A stretch of 64,000 bases of DNA from positions 372,001 through 436,000 of the forward strand of contig VGFT01000001.1 in the NCBI GenBank assembly GCA_016868775.1. The letters are read 5' to 3'. The notes beneath the pieces are model-generated. The model did no database searches and had not been told where the DNA came from. It worked only from the letters and a program-made list of their open reading frames with translations. Position 1 is the stretch's first letter. The number at the start of each line of letters is the position of its first letter. Below are positions 35,166 to 45,063 of the stretch, in pieces. The DNA comes from Bacteroidota bacterium (GTDB lineage: Bacteria > Bacteroidota > Bacteroidia > Chitinophagales > Chitinophagaceae). The position numbers were made by a program, and so were the translations under genes.

Positions 35166-36197
35166 ATGGCAAAGACCGAAAAAACAACCGAAACCGCTCC
35201 CAACGCAGAGAAATTCAAGGCCCTTAAACTCACCATGGACAAGATCGAGAAAGACTATGGTAAAGGCAGTGTTATGATGATGAATGAACGAGGGGAGATG
35301 CAGCAAGAAGTGATCTCAACCGGATCCATCGGATTGGATGCGGCGTTGGGGATTGGCGGACTTCCCCGCGGGCGTGTCGTAGAGATCTACGGCCCCGAAT
35401 CCTCGGGTAAAACCACCATTGCTACCCATGTAATAGCGGAAGCACAGAAAAAAGGAGGCATGTGCGCCATCATTGATGCAGAGCATGCGTTTGACAGCTC
35501 CTATGCCAAAAAATTAGGCGTGGATGTTGATAACCTACTGATCTCCCAACCCGACTACGGAGAGCAGGCGCTGGAGATCGCGGACCGACTGATCCTTTCC
35601 GGCGCACTGGACGTTCTGGTGATCGATTCTGTAGCGGCCCTGGTTCCAAAAAGCGAGCTGGAGGGAGAAATGGGCGACAGTAAAATGGGATTGCATGCCC
35701 GCTTGATGAGCCAAGCACTCCGAAAGCTCACGGCCACCGTCTCCAAGACCAATACCATCTTGATCTTCATCAATCAATTGCGCGAAAAAATCGGCGTCAT
35801 GTTCGGAAATCCCGAGACAACCACCGGTGGAAATGCCCTTAAGTTTTATGCCTCCGTTCGACTGGACATTCGCCGCACCCAACAAGTGAAAGATGGCGAC
35901 GAAGCCATCGGCAACCACGTAAAAGTAAAAGTGGTCAAGAATAAAGTGGCCCCGCCCTTCCGTGCCGCCGAGTTCGACATCATCTTCGGAGAAGGAATCT
36001 CCAAAACCGGAGAGATCGTTGACCTGGGTACCGAACTCGAGATCATTCAAAAAAGCGGTAGCTGGTATAGCTACAACAGCGACAAACTGGGACAAGGACG
36101 GGATTCCGTCAAACAACTCCTGGTAGACAATCCCGAACTGGCCAACGAGATCGAAACCAAGATCCGCGAAAGCATCAAGGAAATGCAGAACAACTAA
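35166..36197 (+). CDS. recA: Recombinase A
   Basis: 343 aa, the usual size. It forms filaments on single-stranded DNA for homologous recombination and SOS co-protease activity. Walker [10 protein letters not shown], the Walker B region [10 protein letters not shown], the L1/L2 loops ([40 protein letters not shown]) and the C-terminal domain are all present. It is monocistronic: promoter and word island upstream, a strong intrinsic terminator about 35 nt downstream. The first 20 residues ([14 protein letters not shown]) are a hydrophilic extension common in Bacteroidota. Confidence 0.99.
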   Translation: MAKTEKTTETAPNAEKFKALKLTMDKIEKDYGKGSVMMMNERGEMQQEVISTGSIGLDAALGIGGLPRGRVVEIYGPESSGKTTIATHVIAEAQKKGGMCAIIDAEHAFDSSYAKKLGVDVDNLLISQPDYGEQALEIADRLILSGALDVLVIDSVAALVPKSELEGEMGDSKMGLHARLMSQALRKLTATVSKTNTILIFINQLREKIGVMFGNPETTTGGNALKFYASVRLDIRRTQQVKDGDEAIGNHVKVKVVKNKVAPPFRAAEFDIIFGEGISKTGEIVDLGTELEIIQKSGSWYSYNSDKLGQGRDSVKQLLVDNPELANEIETKIRESIKEMQNN

Positions 36198-36232
36198 CTG
36201 CTGTTTTTTCGTTGTATATAGATGGGTTAACA

Positions 36233-36262
36233 CCCCGACCGCCCCGGCCGTCGGGGTTTTTT
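36233..36262 (+). terminator. Rho-independent terminator of recA
   Basis: CCCCGAC ... GTCGGGG stem with a GC-rich 10-nt loop followed by six T residues, 36 nt after the recA stop. Confidence 0.92.
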
Positions 36263-36343
36263 ATGGAGAAATCGCCCATTTCAATGTTTAAACATCGTAT
36301 ATTTGCCAACCATTTCCTCGGCTACTTGTATACTGTACGAATC

Positions 36344-36811
36344 ATGAAACTTCCCTTCACAAATAAGATCCGTATCCGCATCTTTTGGGCGCTGTTCGCC
36401 CTGGGACTGGGTATCGGGGGAGGAATTGCCTATTACTTGTTCACCGAAAAATTTGAGGACACCAAATTGGTTAAAGCAGCACATGCTTCCTCGGCGCTAG
36501 CATTTCTCAAAGAATTTCAGAACAACGACTCGCTCGCCAATGCCCGGTATCGCAACCAGATCGTAGAACTGAGCGGTCGCATCAGCGCCCTCGAACAGGC
36601 GGATACCAGCGCCAACCTTAAGATCAATGCCGATGGCACAGGCGACTACCTCATTTTTGATTTTCAACAGGAAGATGCCAAGGAAACAAAAAAATTACAG
36701 CAGGGCGACAGCGTTACCATTCGAGCCGCCTGCAGCGGCAGCAGCTACAGCCGCATCCTGAACAGCCGCTCGGTCCAATTCCAACGAGCCACCCTCATTA
36801 AAAAATTTTAA
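36344..36811 (+). CDS. Membrane-anchored OB-fold (tRNA_anti-like) protein
   Basis: 155 aa from the ATG at 36344. The ORF-track start at 36212 runs back through the recA terminator and is not credible. One N-terminal membrane helix (IFWALFALGLGIGGGIAYYLF) is followed by a periplasmic domain. Residues about 65-155 (YRNQIVELSGRISALEQ, GDYLIFDFQQEDA, LQQGDSVTIRAACSG, LNSRSVQFQRATLIK) have the strand pattern of tRNA_anti-like OB folds found in Bacteroidota. The biological role is unknown; nucleic-acid binding is not expected in the periplasm. Located 10 nt before the YceI gene, so the two probably form an operon. Confidence 0.7.
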   Translation: MKLPFTNKIRIRIFWALFALGLGIGGGIAYYLFTEKFEDTKLVKAAHASSALAFLKEFQNNDSLANARYRNQIVELSGRISALEQADTSANLKINADGTGDYLIFDFQQEDAKETKKLQQGDSVTIRAACSGSSYSRILNSRSVQFQRATLIKKF

Positions 36812-36821
36812 ACACCATACC

Positions 36822-37361
36822 ATGAAACATTTCTTTATTGCTTTTACACTGACGGTTAGCACCTTCTCTCTGTTCGCACAAACGAAGACCACCACCTCGG
36901 CCATCGTGGCCTTTGATGCCACCACTGCATTGGATGCCCTCCCCAAAGCGGAGAACAAAACAGCGGTGGGAATGATCGATACCAAAACCGGACAAGTCGG
37001 ATTTGAAGCCGCCGTAAATAATTTTGCATTCAGCAACCCAACCATCCAGGAACATTTCAATGAAGAGCGCTGGCTGAATTCTGCCAAATTCCCCCTGTTC
37101 ACCTTCCAAGGAAAGATCACCAACCTCAACAAAGTGAACTTTGCAAAAGACGGCACCTACACCGTTTCGGTAGAGGGAACAATGACGATCAAGGACAAAA
37201 CAAATCCCCTCTCCACTACCGCAACCCTTGTGGTAAATAAAGGTGCGATTCGGACCACCGCTGGCTTCTCGATCAAATTATCTGATTACGGAGTAGATGT
37301 CGGCACCCGCGGTAAAATCTCCAATGAACCCAAGATCACCGTCTCAGCCGATTTCAAATAA
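36822..37361 (+). CDS. YceI-family periplasmic lipid-binding protein
   Basis: 179 aa with a signal peptide ending LFAQ. The YceI/lipocalin-like barrel is recognisable from AVGMIDTKTGQVGFEAAVNNF, HFNEERWLNSAKFP, FTFQGKITNL and the C-terminal GVDVGTRGKISNEPKITVSADF. Family members bind polyisoprenoids or similar amphipathic ligands and are often induced by stress. It follows the OB-fold gene by 10 nt and is closed by an intrinsic terminator 19 nt after its stop, so the OB-fold/YceI pair forms a compact unit. Confidence 0.9.
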   Translation: MKHFFIAFTLTVSTFSLFAQTKTTTSAIVAFDATTALDALPKAENKTAVGMIDTKTGQVGFEAAVNNFAFSNPTIQEHFNEERWLNSAKFPLFTFQGKITNLNKVNFAKDGTYTVSVEGTMTIKDKTNPLSTTATLVVNKGAIRTTAGFSIKLSDYGVDVGTRGKISNEPKITVSADFK

Positions 37362-37380
37362 TTTTTTTCGCAAATAAGTA

Positions 37381-37405
37381 AACCGCTCCTCGGAGCGGTT
37401 TTTTT
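37381..37405 (+). terminator. Rho-independent terminator after the YceI gene
   Basis: AACCGCTCC / GGAGCGGTT stem with a 2-nt loop, then seven T residues. Confidence 0.92.
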
Positions 37406-37441
37406 ATGCCCTCCCTCCAAGCCCATTGAGTAACTTGCAGC

Positions 37442-39490
37442 ATGGCCTTTGAATTGCACAGCCCCTTTGCCCCCGCCGGCGATCAGCCACAGGCCATTCA
37501 ACAGCTGACAGAGGGAATTCTGAACGGTGAAAAATACCAAACCCTCTTGGGCGTAACGGGAAGTGGAAAAACCTTCACCATCGCCAATGTAATTCAAAAC
37601 ATCCAACGCCCCACCTTGGTGCTGACCCACAATAAAACCTTGGTGGCCCAACTCTACGGCGAATTCAAACAATTCTTCCCCGAAAATGCCGTCGAGTATT
37701 TTGTTTCGTATTACGACTACTATCAACCCGAAGCCTACCTGCCCGTCAGCAATGTATACATCGAAAAAGATCTTAGCATCAATGAGGAACTGGATAAACT
37801 CCGACTCCGGGCAACCACCAGCCTGTTGAGTGGCCGGCGAGATATCCTCGTGGTCGCTTCCGTGAGCTGCATCTATGGAATGGGCAACCCCACCGAATAC
37901 GAAAACGGCATCATCCGCATCCAAAAAGGACAAACCCTTTCGCGACAAGCTTTTTTGCATGCACTGGTGAATTCATTGTATCAGCGCACGACCATCGATT
38001 TCAGTCGGGGGCAATTCCGCGTAAAAGGCGACACGATAGATATCAATTTGCCGTATGTAGACTGTGGATACCGCATCACTTTCTTCGGCGACCAGATCGA
38101 AAGCATCGAAACCCTGGAGCTCATCAGCGGCAAACGCATCGGAGAAATCGACAGCGCCGCGATCTTTCCGGCAAATTTATACGTAGCCCCTAAGGACATC
38201 ATGCAGCAAGTGATCTACGAGATTCAAGATGAACTCGGCGCACAAGTCGATTATTTCAAACGATCGAATAAAATGATGGAAGCGCAGCGACTCAGCGAGC
38301 GCGTCAACTACGACCTAGAAATGATCCGGGAATTGGGTTATTGCGGAGGCATCGAAAATTATTCCCGCTTCTTCGATCGGCGCCTGCCCGGCACCCGACC
38401 GTTTTGTTTGATGGATTATTTCCCAAAAGATTTTTTACTGGTGATCGATGAGAGTCACCAAACCATCCCCCAAGTAAGCGGCATGTACGGAGGCGATCGA
38501 AGTCGAAAACTCACCTTGGTCGATTTCGGATTTCGATTGCCCTCGGCGCTCGACAATCGCCCGCTCAACTTCCCCGAATTCGAATCGCTCACCAATCAGG
38601 TTGTATTCGTATCCGCCACTCCCGGTCACTATGAACTGGACAAATGCGAAGGCATCGTGATAGAGCAGGTGGTGCGGCCAACCGGACTCCTCGATCCGCC
38701 CATCGAGGTTCGTCCCACCCACAACCAAATCGATGACCTGCTCGACGAGATCGACAAGCGTGTCAAAGACGGCGACCGCGTGCTGATCACCACGCTTACC
38801 AAACGCATGGCAGAGGAAATGGACAAGTACCTGAAACGAATCGAAGTGCGATCCAAATACATCCACAGCGATGTGGATACGCTGGAGCGAGTGGAGATCC
38901 TACGCGACCTTCGCCTGGGGCGCATTGATGTACTGGTGGGCGTGAACTTGCTGCGTGAAGGATTAGACCTCCCGGAAGTATCGTTGGTGGCTGTGCTGGA
39001 TGCCGACAAGGAAGGTTTTCTCCGAAATGAAAAATCGCTTACCCAAACCGCCGGGCGTGCGGCTCGAAATATAAAGGGGCTGGTCATTTTTTATGCTGAC
39101 AAAATCACTGAAAGCATGCGCCGCACCATTGAGGAGACCAACCGGCGGCGTAATAAGCAAATGGCCTATAACGAAGCCCATGGCATCACGCCCATGACCA
39201 TCAAAAAATCGATGCTTGATGTGCTGGGTCAAACCTCGGTACTGGAGATCAAGGTTTATGATCCCGATCATCCTTATGCACAAAAGGAAATCACCGCTCA
39301 GGTCGCCGAAGAAACTGCGCTATATGAGGAGTCGGTCGAGGAGCTGCCGACCCCCCAACTCGAAAAACAAGCCCGCTGGTTGAAAAAACGAATGGGAAAA
39401 GCAGCGAAGGACATGGATTTCATGGAAGCGGCGAAGCTGCGCGACGACCTGATCGCCCTGCAAAATCTCCTCGAAAAAAGAAAAAAATAA
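37442..39490 (+). CDS. uvrB: Excinuclease ABC subunit B
   Basis: 682 aa. DNA damage-verifying helicase-like subunit of nucleotide excision repair. Walker A GVTGSGKTFT, the beta-hairpin region YYDYYQPEAYLP, DESHQTIPQVSGMYGGDRSRK, helicase motifs V-VI (GVNLLREGLDLPEVSLVAVLDADKEGF, QTAGRAARN) and the C-terminal UVR motif (MDFMEAAKLRDDLIALQNLL) are all visible. A TAACTTG element sits 5 nt before the ATG, so the leader is minimal. It is followed by polA 36 nt later; both are repair genes and may be partly co-transcribed. Confidence 0.99.
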   Translation: MAFELHSPFAPAGDQPQAIQQLTEGILNGEKYQTLLGVTGSGKTFTIANVIQNIQRPTLVLTHNKTLVAQLYGEFKQFFPENAVEYFVSYYDYYQPEAYLPVSNVYIEKDLSINEELDKLRLRATTSLLSGRRDILVVASVSCIYGMGNPTEYENGIIRIQKGQTLSRQAFLHALVNSLYQRTTIDFSRGQFRVKGDTIDINLPYVDCGYRITFFGDQIESIETLELISGKRIGEIDSAAIFPANLYVAPKDIMQQVIYEIQDELGAQVDYFKRSNKMMEAQRLSERVNYDLEMIRELGYCGGIENYSRFFDRRLPGTRPFCLMDYFPKDFLLVIDESHQTIPQVSGMYGGDRSRKLTLVDFGFRLPSALDNRPLNFPEFESLTNQVVFVSATPGHYELDKCEGIVIEQVVRPTGLLDPPIEVRPTHNQIDDLLDEIDKRVKDGDRVLITTLTKRMAEEMDKYLKRIEVRSKYIHSDVDTLERVEILRDLRLGRIDVLVGVNLLREGLDLPEVSLVAVLDADKEGFLRNEKSLTQTAGRAARNIKGLVIFYADKITESMRRTIEETNRRRNKQMAYNEAHGITPMTIKKSMLDVLGQTSVLEIKVYDPDHPYAQKEITAQVAEETALYEESVEELPTPQLEKQARWLKKRMGKAAKDMDFMEAAKLRDDLIALQNLLEKRKK

Positions 39491-39514
39491 TCCCCTTTCG
39501 GCCCCCCTCGTTTG

Positions 39515-39522
39515 TACATTTG
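39515..39522 (+). promoter_or_regulatory. TAnnTTTG -7 element abutting polA
   Basis: TACATTTG ends 4 nt before the polA ATG, predicting a leaderless or nearly leaderless transcript. Confidence 0.4.
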
Positions 39523-39526
39523 AGGG

Positions 39527-42358
39527 ATGGATAAACGGGTCTTTTTGCTTGACGCCTTTGCACTGATCTTTCGGGCCTATTATGCCCTGATCCGTAGTCC
39601 CCGCATCAGCTCCACCGGCAAGAATACCAACGCGCAATTCGGATTCACCAACTCTCTGGTAGAACTCATCAACAAACAAAAGCCCTCCCACCTGGCGGTT
39701 TGTTTCGACACCAAAGCTCCCACCGAACGCCATGCCGATTATGCCGATTACAAAGCCAATCGCCAGGAAACCCCGGAAGATATTTTAGCGGCCGTGCCCG
39801 ATATCAAGGCGATCATTAGCGGGTTCAACATCCCCATCATCGAAATGGACGGGTACGAGGCCGATGACATCATCGGCACGCTCAGCAAACAAGCGGAAGC
39901 GGCCGGGTATGAAGTGTTGATAGTTACGCCTGACAAGGATTATGGTCAACTCGTTTCCAATAAGATCAAGATCTACAAACCTTCGTATCAGGGCAACGGT
40001 GTAGAGATCATGGGTCCCGATGAAGTCTGTGCCAAGTGGAACATCAAATCCGTCGATCAAGTCATCGATATGCTCGGCATGATGGGAGATGCCGTTGACA
40101 ATATTCCGGGCATCCCGGGCGTAGGCGAAAAAACCGCCGCGAAATTGCTTGCGGAGTATGGAACCTTGGAAAACGTTCTTGCAAATGCAGATCAGATCAA
40201 GGGGGCGATGGGAGAAAAAGTTCGAAACGGAAAGCAGCTGGCGATAACATCGAAAAAACTGGCTACGATCCTGACCAACGTCCCCGTCGAATTCCACGAA
40301 GAGGATTTCAAACTAAAAGATTGGAATAAAGACGCTCTTCGAGCGGTATTCACGGAGTTGGAGTTCCGAACCCTGGGAAAGCGTTTGCTGGGTGAAGAGA
40401 TTCCCTCTGCGGTTCCGACGGTCATTGAAAAAGAAATGCCTCGTGGGGTACAGACCGATCTGTTCGGTAACATCATTGAGTCGCCCGTCCCGCAACAAAG
40501 AGAAGAAGACGTTGAACCGGTTCATCTAGCAGCAGACAAGAACATTCACAACACCCCACACGAATATTTACTGGCAGATACTCCAAAAAAGATAAATGAA
40601 TTGATCGCTGAATTGCAACAACATTCGGAGATCTGTTTTGATACCGAGACTACTGGCGTGGATGCTAATACGGCGGAGTTAGTGGGAATGAGTTTTTCCG
40701 TCCGCCTCGGCTGTGCCTGGTTTGTGCCCTTTCCGAGCGGTACCGACGAAATTAAAAAAGCGATCGAACCCTTCAAGGGTTTGTTTGCAGATGCGAGAAA
40801 AACCTGGGTCGGGCAAAATATCAAATACGATCTATTGGTGTTGAAATGGCTAAGTGTGGAAATGGCCGGATCTGTTTTTGATACCATGCTGGCGCATTAC
40901 GTGATCGAGCCGGAGGGAAAACACGGGATGGACGCGCTGAGCGAGAAATACCTGGGCTATGAGCCCATTCACATTGAGGAGTTGATCGGTAAAAAAGGAA
41001 AGAATCAGGGGAACATGCGTGATGTGGAGCCAGCGAAACTAAAAGAATATGCCGGAGAGGATGCAGACATCACCCTGCAACTGAAACAGAAATTTGTGCC
41101 GTTGCTCAAGCAAAAAGAAGTGGTTCGTGTATTTGAGGAAGTGGAGAATCCGCTTGTAAAAGTATTGGCTGACATGGAATACGAGGGCATTCAGATCGAT
41201 GTGCCCTTCCTCAATGAATACTCCAAAGAACTGGATCGCGAAGCTCGGGCAGCGGAAGAGCGGGTATACAAAGAAGCCGGCGTGCGCTTCAACCTCGGCT
41301 CGCCCAAACAATTGGGAGTGGTATTATTCGATAAGCTCAATTTGGATCCATCTGCTAAAAAAACCAAAACTGGACAATACCAAACGGGCGAAGAAGTGTT
41401 GCTGAAGTTGGCGGCGAAGGGGCATGATATCGTAGATTCGATTTTGGCCTTTCGCGAGTTGACCAAATTGAAATCGACCTATGTGGATGCCCTGCCGGAA
41501 CTGATCAACCCCAAAACAGGCAGGGTGCACACTACATATGGACAGGCCGTTGCGGTAACCGGTCGGCTTGCCAGCAACAATCCGAACCTGCAAAATATTC
41601 CGGTGCGGACCGACCGTGGAAAAGAGATCCGAAAAGCCTTTATTCCCCGCAGCGAGGACTATATTCTTCTCTCAGCCGATTATTCACAGATCGAATTGCG
41701 GATCGTGGCTGCGATCAGTGGAGATGTAAACATGTGCACGGCGTTCCGATCAGGCACTGATATTCACACTGCCACGGCGGCAAAAGTTTACAACATTGCC
41801 GAATCGGAAGTGACCAAGGAAATGCGGTACAAGGCCAAGAGCGTGAATTTCGGGATCATATATGGACAAGGGGCATTCGGACTAGCCGATAACCTGGGCA
41901 TTTCCCGAACCGAAGCCAAAGAGATCATTGATAACTACAAGAAACAGTTTCCGGGTATACAGCGCTACATGGATGAAACCATCGCCTTTGCCAAACAGCA
42001 CGGATATGTACAAACCCTAATGGGTAGAAAACGTTGGTTAAAAGATATTACCTCTTCGAATTTTACCGTACGTGGTTTTGCGGAGCGCAATGCCATCAAT
42101 TCACCCATACAGGGAACGGCTGCCGACATGATCAAGCTGGCCATGCAAAAAGTACATGTAGAGATGAAAAAGGCGAAGATGAAAAGTCGGATGATCTTGC
42201 AAGTGCACGATGAACTGGTTTTCGATGCACATCGAACAGAAGTTGCTGCATTAAAGCCAATGATCCTTTCCTGTATGGAGTCGGCCCTCCTGCTTCCGAA
42301 TGAAGTACCCGTGATCGCCGAATGCGGCGAAGGAAAAAACTGGTTGGAAGCGCATTGA
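39527..42358 (+). CDS. polA: DNA polymerase I
   Basis: 943 aa. The N-terminal 5'-3' exonuclease domain (LLDAFALIFRAYYA, DGYEADDIIGTL, GVGEKTAAKLL) spans about 1-290. The 3'-5' exonuclease domain (about 345-540) keeps the metal ligands in CFDTETTGVD, GQNIKYDLLVL and YAGEDADITLQ, so proofreading should be active. The polymerase domain (about 560-943) has SADYSQIELRIVA, KAKSVNFGIIYG and LQVHDELVFD. It fills repair gaps and removes Okazaki primers. It lies 36 nt after uvrB and converges on a small secreted-protein gene with a 10-nt gap. Confidence 0.99.
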   Translation: MDKRVFLLDAFALIFRAYYALIRSPRISSTGKNTNAQFGFTNSLVELINKQKPSHLAVCFDTKAPTERHADYADYKANRQETPEDILAAVPDIKAIISGFNIPIIEMDGYEADDIIGTLSKQAEAAGYEVLIVTPDKDYGQLVSNKIKIYKPSYQGNGVEIMGPDEVCAKWNIKSVDQVIDMLGMMGDAVDNIPGIPGVGEKTAAKLLAEYGTLENVLANADQIKGAMGEKVRNGKQLAITSKKLATILTNVPVEFHEEDFKLKDWNKDALRAVFTELEFRTLGKRLLGEEIPSAVPTVIEKEMPRGVQTDLFGNIIESPVPQQREEDVEPVHLAADKNIHNTPHEYLLADTPKKINELIAELQQHSEICFDTETTGVDANTAELVGMSFSVRLGCAWFVPFPSGTDEIKKAIEPFKGLFADARKTWVGQNIKYDLLVLKWLSVEMAGSVFDTMLAHYVIEPEGKHGMDALSEKYLGYEPIHIEELIGKKGKNQGNMRDVEPAKLKEYAGEDADITLQLKQKFVPLLKQKEVVRVFEEVENPLVKVLADMEYEGIQIDVPFLNEYSKELDREARAAEERVYKEAGVRFNLGSPKQLGVVLFDKLNLDPSAKKTKTGQYQTGEEVLLKLAAKGHDIVDSILAFRELTKLKSTYVDALPELINPKTGRVHTTYGQAVAVTGRLASNNPNLQNIPVRTDRGKEIRKAFIPRSEDYILLSADYSQIELRIVAAISGDVNMCTAFRSGTDIHTATAAKVYNIAESEVTKEMRYKAKSVNFGIIYGQGAFGLADNLGISRTEAKEIIDNYKKQFPGIQRYMDETIAFAKQHGYVQTLMGRKRWLKDITSSNFTVRGFAERNAINSPIQGTAADMIKLAMQKVHVEMKKAKMKSRMILQVHDELVFDAHRTEVAALKPMILSCMESALLLPNEVPVIAECGEGKNWLEAH

Positions 42359-42368
42359 TGGGCGCGGG

Positions 42369-42821
42369 TTATTGATTGTTTCGCTCACGCCGTTGTCCGC
42401 CACCACCACCGCCCGGTCCACCGGGTCCTCCAGGTCCTCCCATTCCACGAGGGCGCATGGTGGGTTGGATCTTTTCTTTCCAGATCAGGAATTCCTCTTT
42501 TGTAAGTATGGTGCTGATAATATCATCTTGTATATCAGAGAATTTTTTCATCTCTGCCATAATTGTCTCTCGGTCGGGTGTTTCTCCGCTATTCATCATT
42601 TCTTGCCGTCTTTCTTCTTGTCGACGAAAAAGAACTTTTAGCGCAGTATCAAGGGCAACCAACTGGCCAGAGTCGATCGCAAACGCGCTGTCTAATTTCT
42701 GAGTGATGCGACTTACTCTTTCCTCCACGGTTGCTCGCTGGCCAAAACCCATCCCTTGTGCCTTCAACCGGTTTAGGGGAAAAAGGGGCAGCAAAAGAAG
42801 GAGGTAAAGAAGCTTTTTCAT
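42369..42821 (-). CDS. Small secreted protein with Gly-Pro-rich tail, Spy/CpxP-like helical core
   Basis: 150 aa. A signal peptide ends at LKAQ. The middle (about 30-118) is helical and charged (ERVSRITQKLDSAF, LKVLFRRQEERRQEMM, ILTKEEFLIWKEK), similar in character to Spy/CpxP-type periplasmic chaperones or stress sensors with their LT-x-EQ-like repeats. The tail is GPGGPGGPGGGGGG plus a basic end. No confident family assignment. The low-complexity tail produces a proline-rich shadow ORF on the opposite strand. Convergent with polA. Confidence 0.6.
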   Translation of the reverse strand: MKKLLYLLLLLPLFPLNRLKAQGMGFGQRATVEERVSRITQKLDSAFAIDSGQLVALDTALKVLFRRQEERRQEMMNSGETPDRETIMAEMKKFSDIQDDIISTILTKEEFLIWKEKIQPTMRPRGMGGPGGPGGPGGGGGGQRRERNNQ

Positions 42822-42929
42822 GAGATTGCTTTTAGATTTAACGAATTTCCGTCTTTTTTCTATTTGGCCTTGTTAAAATATCTATTCAATGCAGAAACGG
42901 GGGTATCTTGCTGCGCTAAATCCATTCTA

Positions 42930-43340
42930 ATGGAGTATAACAAACTGGTGGCGGTATCCGGATTGCCTGGATTATTTGAGTTGTTGACAACCAAGTCGGA
43001 CGGAGCCATTGTGCGCGGATTGGATGACGGGCAAACCCGGTTTGCAGCGAATCGGAGTCATCAATTTTCTCATTTGGAGAGTATTGAGGTGTTCACCCAA
43101 GCAGAAAATGCCAATTTGATCGAAGTGTTCCAAGCCATGGGAAAAGCGGGCAAGCCCCTTCCCAATGAAAAGGATGCGGATGCCATCAAGAACTACTTCG
43201 GGTCGGTTTATCCGGCGTTCGACTTTGATCGGGTCTATTCGAGTGACTTGAAAAAAATGGTTAAATGGTTCGCCGTATTACAAAAACATCAGGTTGAGTT
43301 GAAACTGAGTGAGCCCGAAGCCCCCGAAACGAATGAATAA
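42930..43340 (+). CDS. DUF5606 family protein
   Basis: 136 aa from the ATG at 42930 (MEYNKLVAVSGLPGLFELL); the ORF-track start 66 nt upstream is unlikely because a TATCTTG promoter-like element lies in between. The N-terminal half reads SGLPGLFELLTTKSDGAIVR with FAANRSHQFSHLESIEVFT, an SH3-like small domain. The C-terminal half (YPAFDFDRVYSSDLKKMVKWF) is helical. I recognise it as the Bacteroidota-specific DUF5606, of unknown function. It overlaps the start of the oligoendopeptidase gene by 8 nt, so translation of the two is coupled. Confidence 0.85.
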   Translation: MEYNKLVAVSGLPGLFELLTTKSDGAIVRGLDDGQTRFAANRSHQFSHLESIEVFTQAENANLIEVFQAMGKAGKPLPNEKDADAIKNYFGSVYPAFDFDRVYSSDLKKMVKWFAVLQKHQVELKLSEPEAPETNE

Positions 43341-45063
43341 TATGGCCGCTTCCTTGATCGAAAAAAAGACTCGTTGTTATTTGCCCGAAGCATTTCGGAT
43401 CGACTCTTGGGAAGATCTCTCTTCCTACTTTGAAGAATTGGAGTCCAGGATTCTGTCCTCAAAAGAAGATTTGGAAAAATGGCTGCGGGACTGCAGCGAG
43501 TTGGAGTCGGTCGTAAGTGAGGAGGTTTGCTGGCGACAGATCCGAATGACCTGCGATACGGAAGATCCGCAATTGGCCGAGTCGTTCGAGTTTTTTATGA
43601 CTTCGATTCAGCCGATGATTCAGCCGGTAGCGGACCGCCTGAATCGAAAATTGATCGATTGTCCGTTTACAGCAACCCTCGACTCCGAAAAATATTTCAC
43701 CTACCTCCGAAACGTTCGCAAGAACATTGAGCTGTTTCGGGAATCGAATGTTCCTATACAATCTGCCCTCGCGGTAGCGCAACAGGAGTATGGTGTGATT
43801 TCCGGAAAGATGACTATAGAGGTAAAAGGAGCGGAATACACGCTTGCGCAGGCGTCTAGATTTTTAGAGGACCCCGATCGTTCCTTAAGAAAATCCGTCT
43901 ATCATAAGATATTTCAACGCCGTGCGCAAGACAGAGAAAAGCTGGAGTCCCTATTTGAAGGGCTTCTTGAAAAAAGACAACAGCTTGCGCTCAATGCCGG
44001 ATACGCCGATTATCGCTCCTATCGGTTTGCTGAGCTGGGGCGATTTGATTACTCCCCGAAAGATTGTGAGCTTTTTCATCGGGCGGTGCGCGAGCAGGTA
44101 ATGCCTCTGGTAAATGAACTAATGGAGGCCAAGCGAAAACAGCTGGGTGTAGATCGACTGAGGCCTTGGGATCTGGAGGCGGAGCCCATCGGCACACAAC
44201 CGCTTCGTCCGTTTCAGGCAGGAGATGAGTTGATTGAAAAAACCATTGGCTGTCTGCAGCGATTGGATCCTTTTTTCAGTTCCTGTATATCCACGATGCT
44301 GGAAATGGGTCGGCTGGATGTAGAGAGTCGCAAAGGAAAAGCGCCGGGCGGGTATAATTGTCCCCTTGCCGAAACCGGAGCCCCATTTATTTTTATGAAT
44401 GCCGCCGGAACCTTAGACGACGTAACGACCATGGTACATGAAAGCGGGCATGCGGTACATTCTTTTTTGTGTCACCCGTTAGAACTAAATGGTTTCAAGG
44501 AATATCCTACTGAGATCGCTGAGGTCGCCAGCATGAGTATGGAGTTGTTCACGATGGACCATTGGTCGAATTTCTTTTCGGATCCAAAGGAATTGAAGCG
44601 TGCGAAGCAACAGCAGCTGGAACGAGTCATACTGCTGTTTCCCTGGATCGCTACCATCGATGCTTTTCAGCATTGGCTTTATTTACACCCCGGCCATAGC
44701 CGCGCGGAAAGAGAGACTGTCTGGCTCGAGATCTTGGACACCTATACCTCTCCGGTCGTGGATGTAACCGGAACTGAATCCTATCGATCCATTCTTTGGC
44801 AACGACAATTGCATTTATTTGAAGTGCCATTTTATTATATCGAATATGGGATCGCGCAGCTGGGAGCCATTGGCATGTGGCAGCAGTATCAGCAAAATCC
44901 TGATTTGGCATTGAGCCGATATCGAAAAGCGCTTCAGGCGGGAGGCACCCGCACGTTACCGGAGCTATTTGCACTGGCCGGACTCCAGTTCGATCTATCT
45001 CCTCAGCACATTGGAACGTTAATGCGCTTTGTGAAAACAGCCTTGGAAAAGATCGGTCACTGA
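43333..45063 (+). CDS. M3 family oligoendopeptidase
   Basis: About 576 aa, starting at an ATG inside the end of the DUF5606 gene (ATGAATAA overlap); an ATG 9 nt later is also possible. Cytosolic zinc metallopeptidase of the thimet/PepF group. The HExxH motif is in TTMVHESGHAVHSF at about residue 375, and the third zinc ligand Glu lies in YPTEIAEVASMSMELF. The N-terminal helical lid domain covers the active-site channel, limiting substrates to short peptides. The far C-terminus (YRKALQAGGTRTLPELF) matches the family. Its stop overlaps that of the convergent Fur-family gene by 7 nt. Confidence 0.95.
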   Translation: MNNMAASLIEKKTRCYLPEAFRIDSWEDLSSYFEELESRILSSKEDLEKWLRDCSELESVVSEEVCWRQIRMTCDTEDPQLAESFEFFMTSIQPMIQPVADRLNRKLIDCPFTATLDSEKYFTYLRNVRKNIELFRESNVPIQSALAVAQQEYGVISGKMTIEVKGAEYTLAQASRFLEDPDRSLRKSVYHKIFQRRAQDREKLESLFEGLLEKRQQLALNAGYADYRSYRFAELGRFDYSPKDCELFHRAVREQVMPLVNELMEAKRKQLGVDRLRPWDLEAEPIGTQPLRPFQAGDELIEKTIGCLQRLDPFFSSCISTMLEMGRLDVESRKGKAPGGYNCPLAETGAPFIFMNAAGTLDDVTTMVHESGHAVHSFLCHPLELNGFKEYPTEIAEVASMSMELFTMDHWSNFFSDPKELKRAKQQQLERVILLFPWIATIDAFQHWLYLHPGHSRAERETVWLEILDTYTSPVVDVTGTESYRSILWQRQLHLFEVPFYYIEYGIAQLGAIGMWQQYQQNPDLALSRYRKALQAGGTRTLPELFALAGLQFDLSPQHIGTLMRFVKTALEKIGH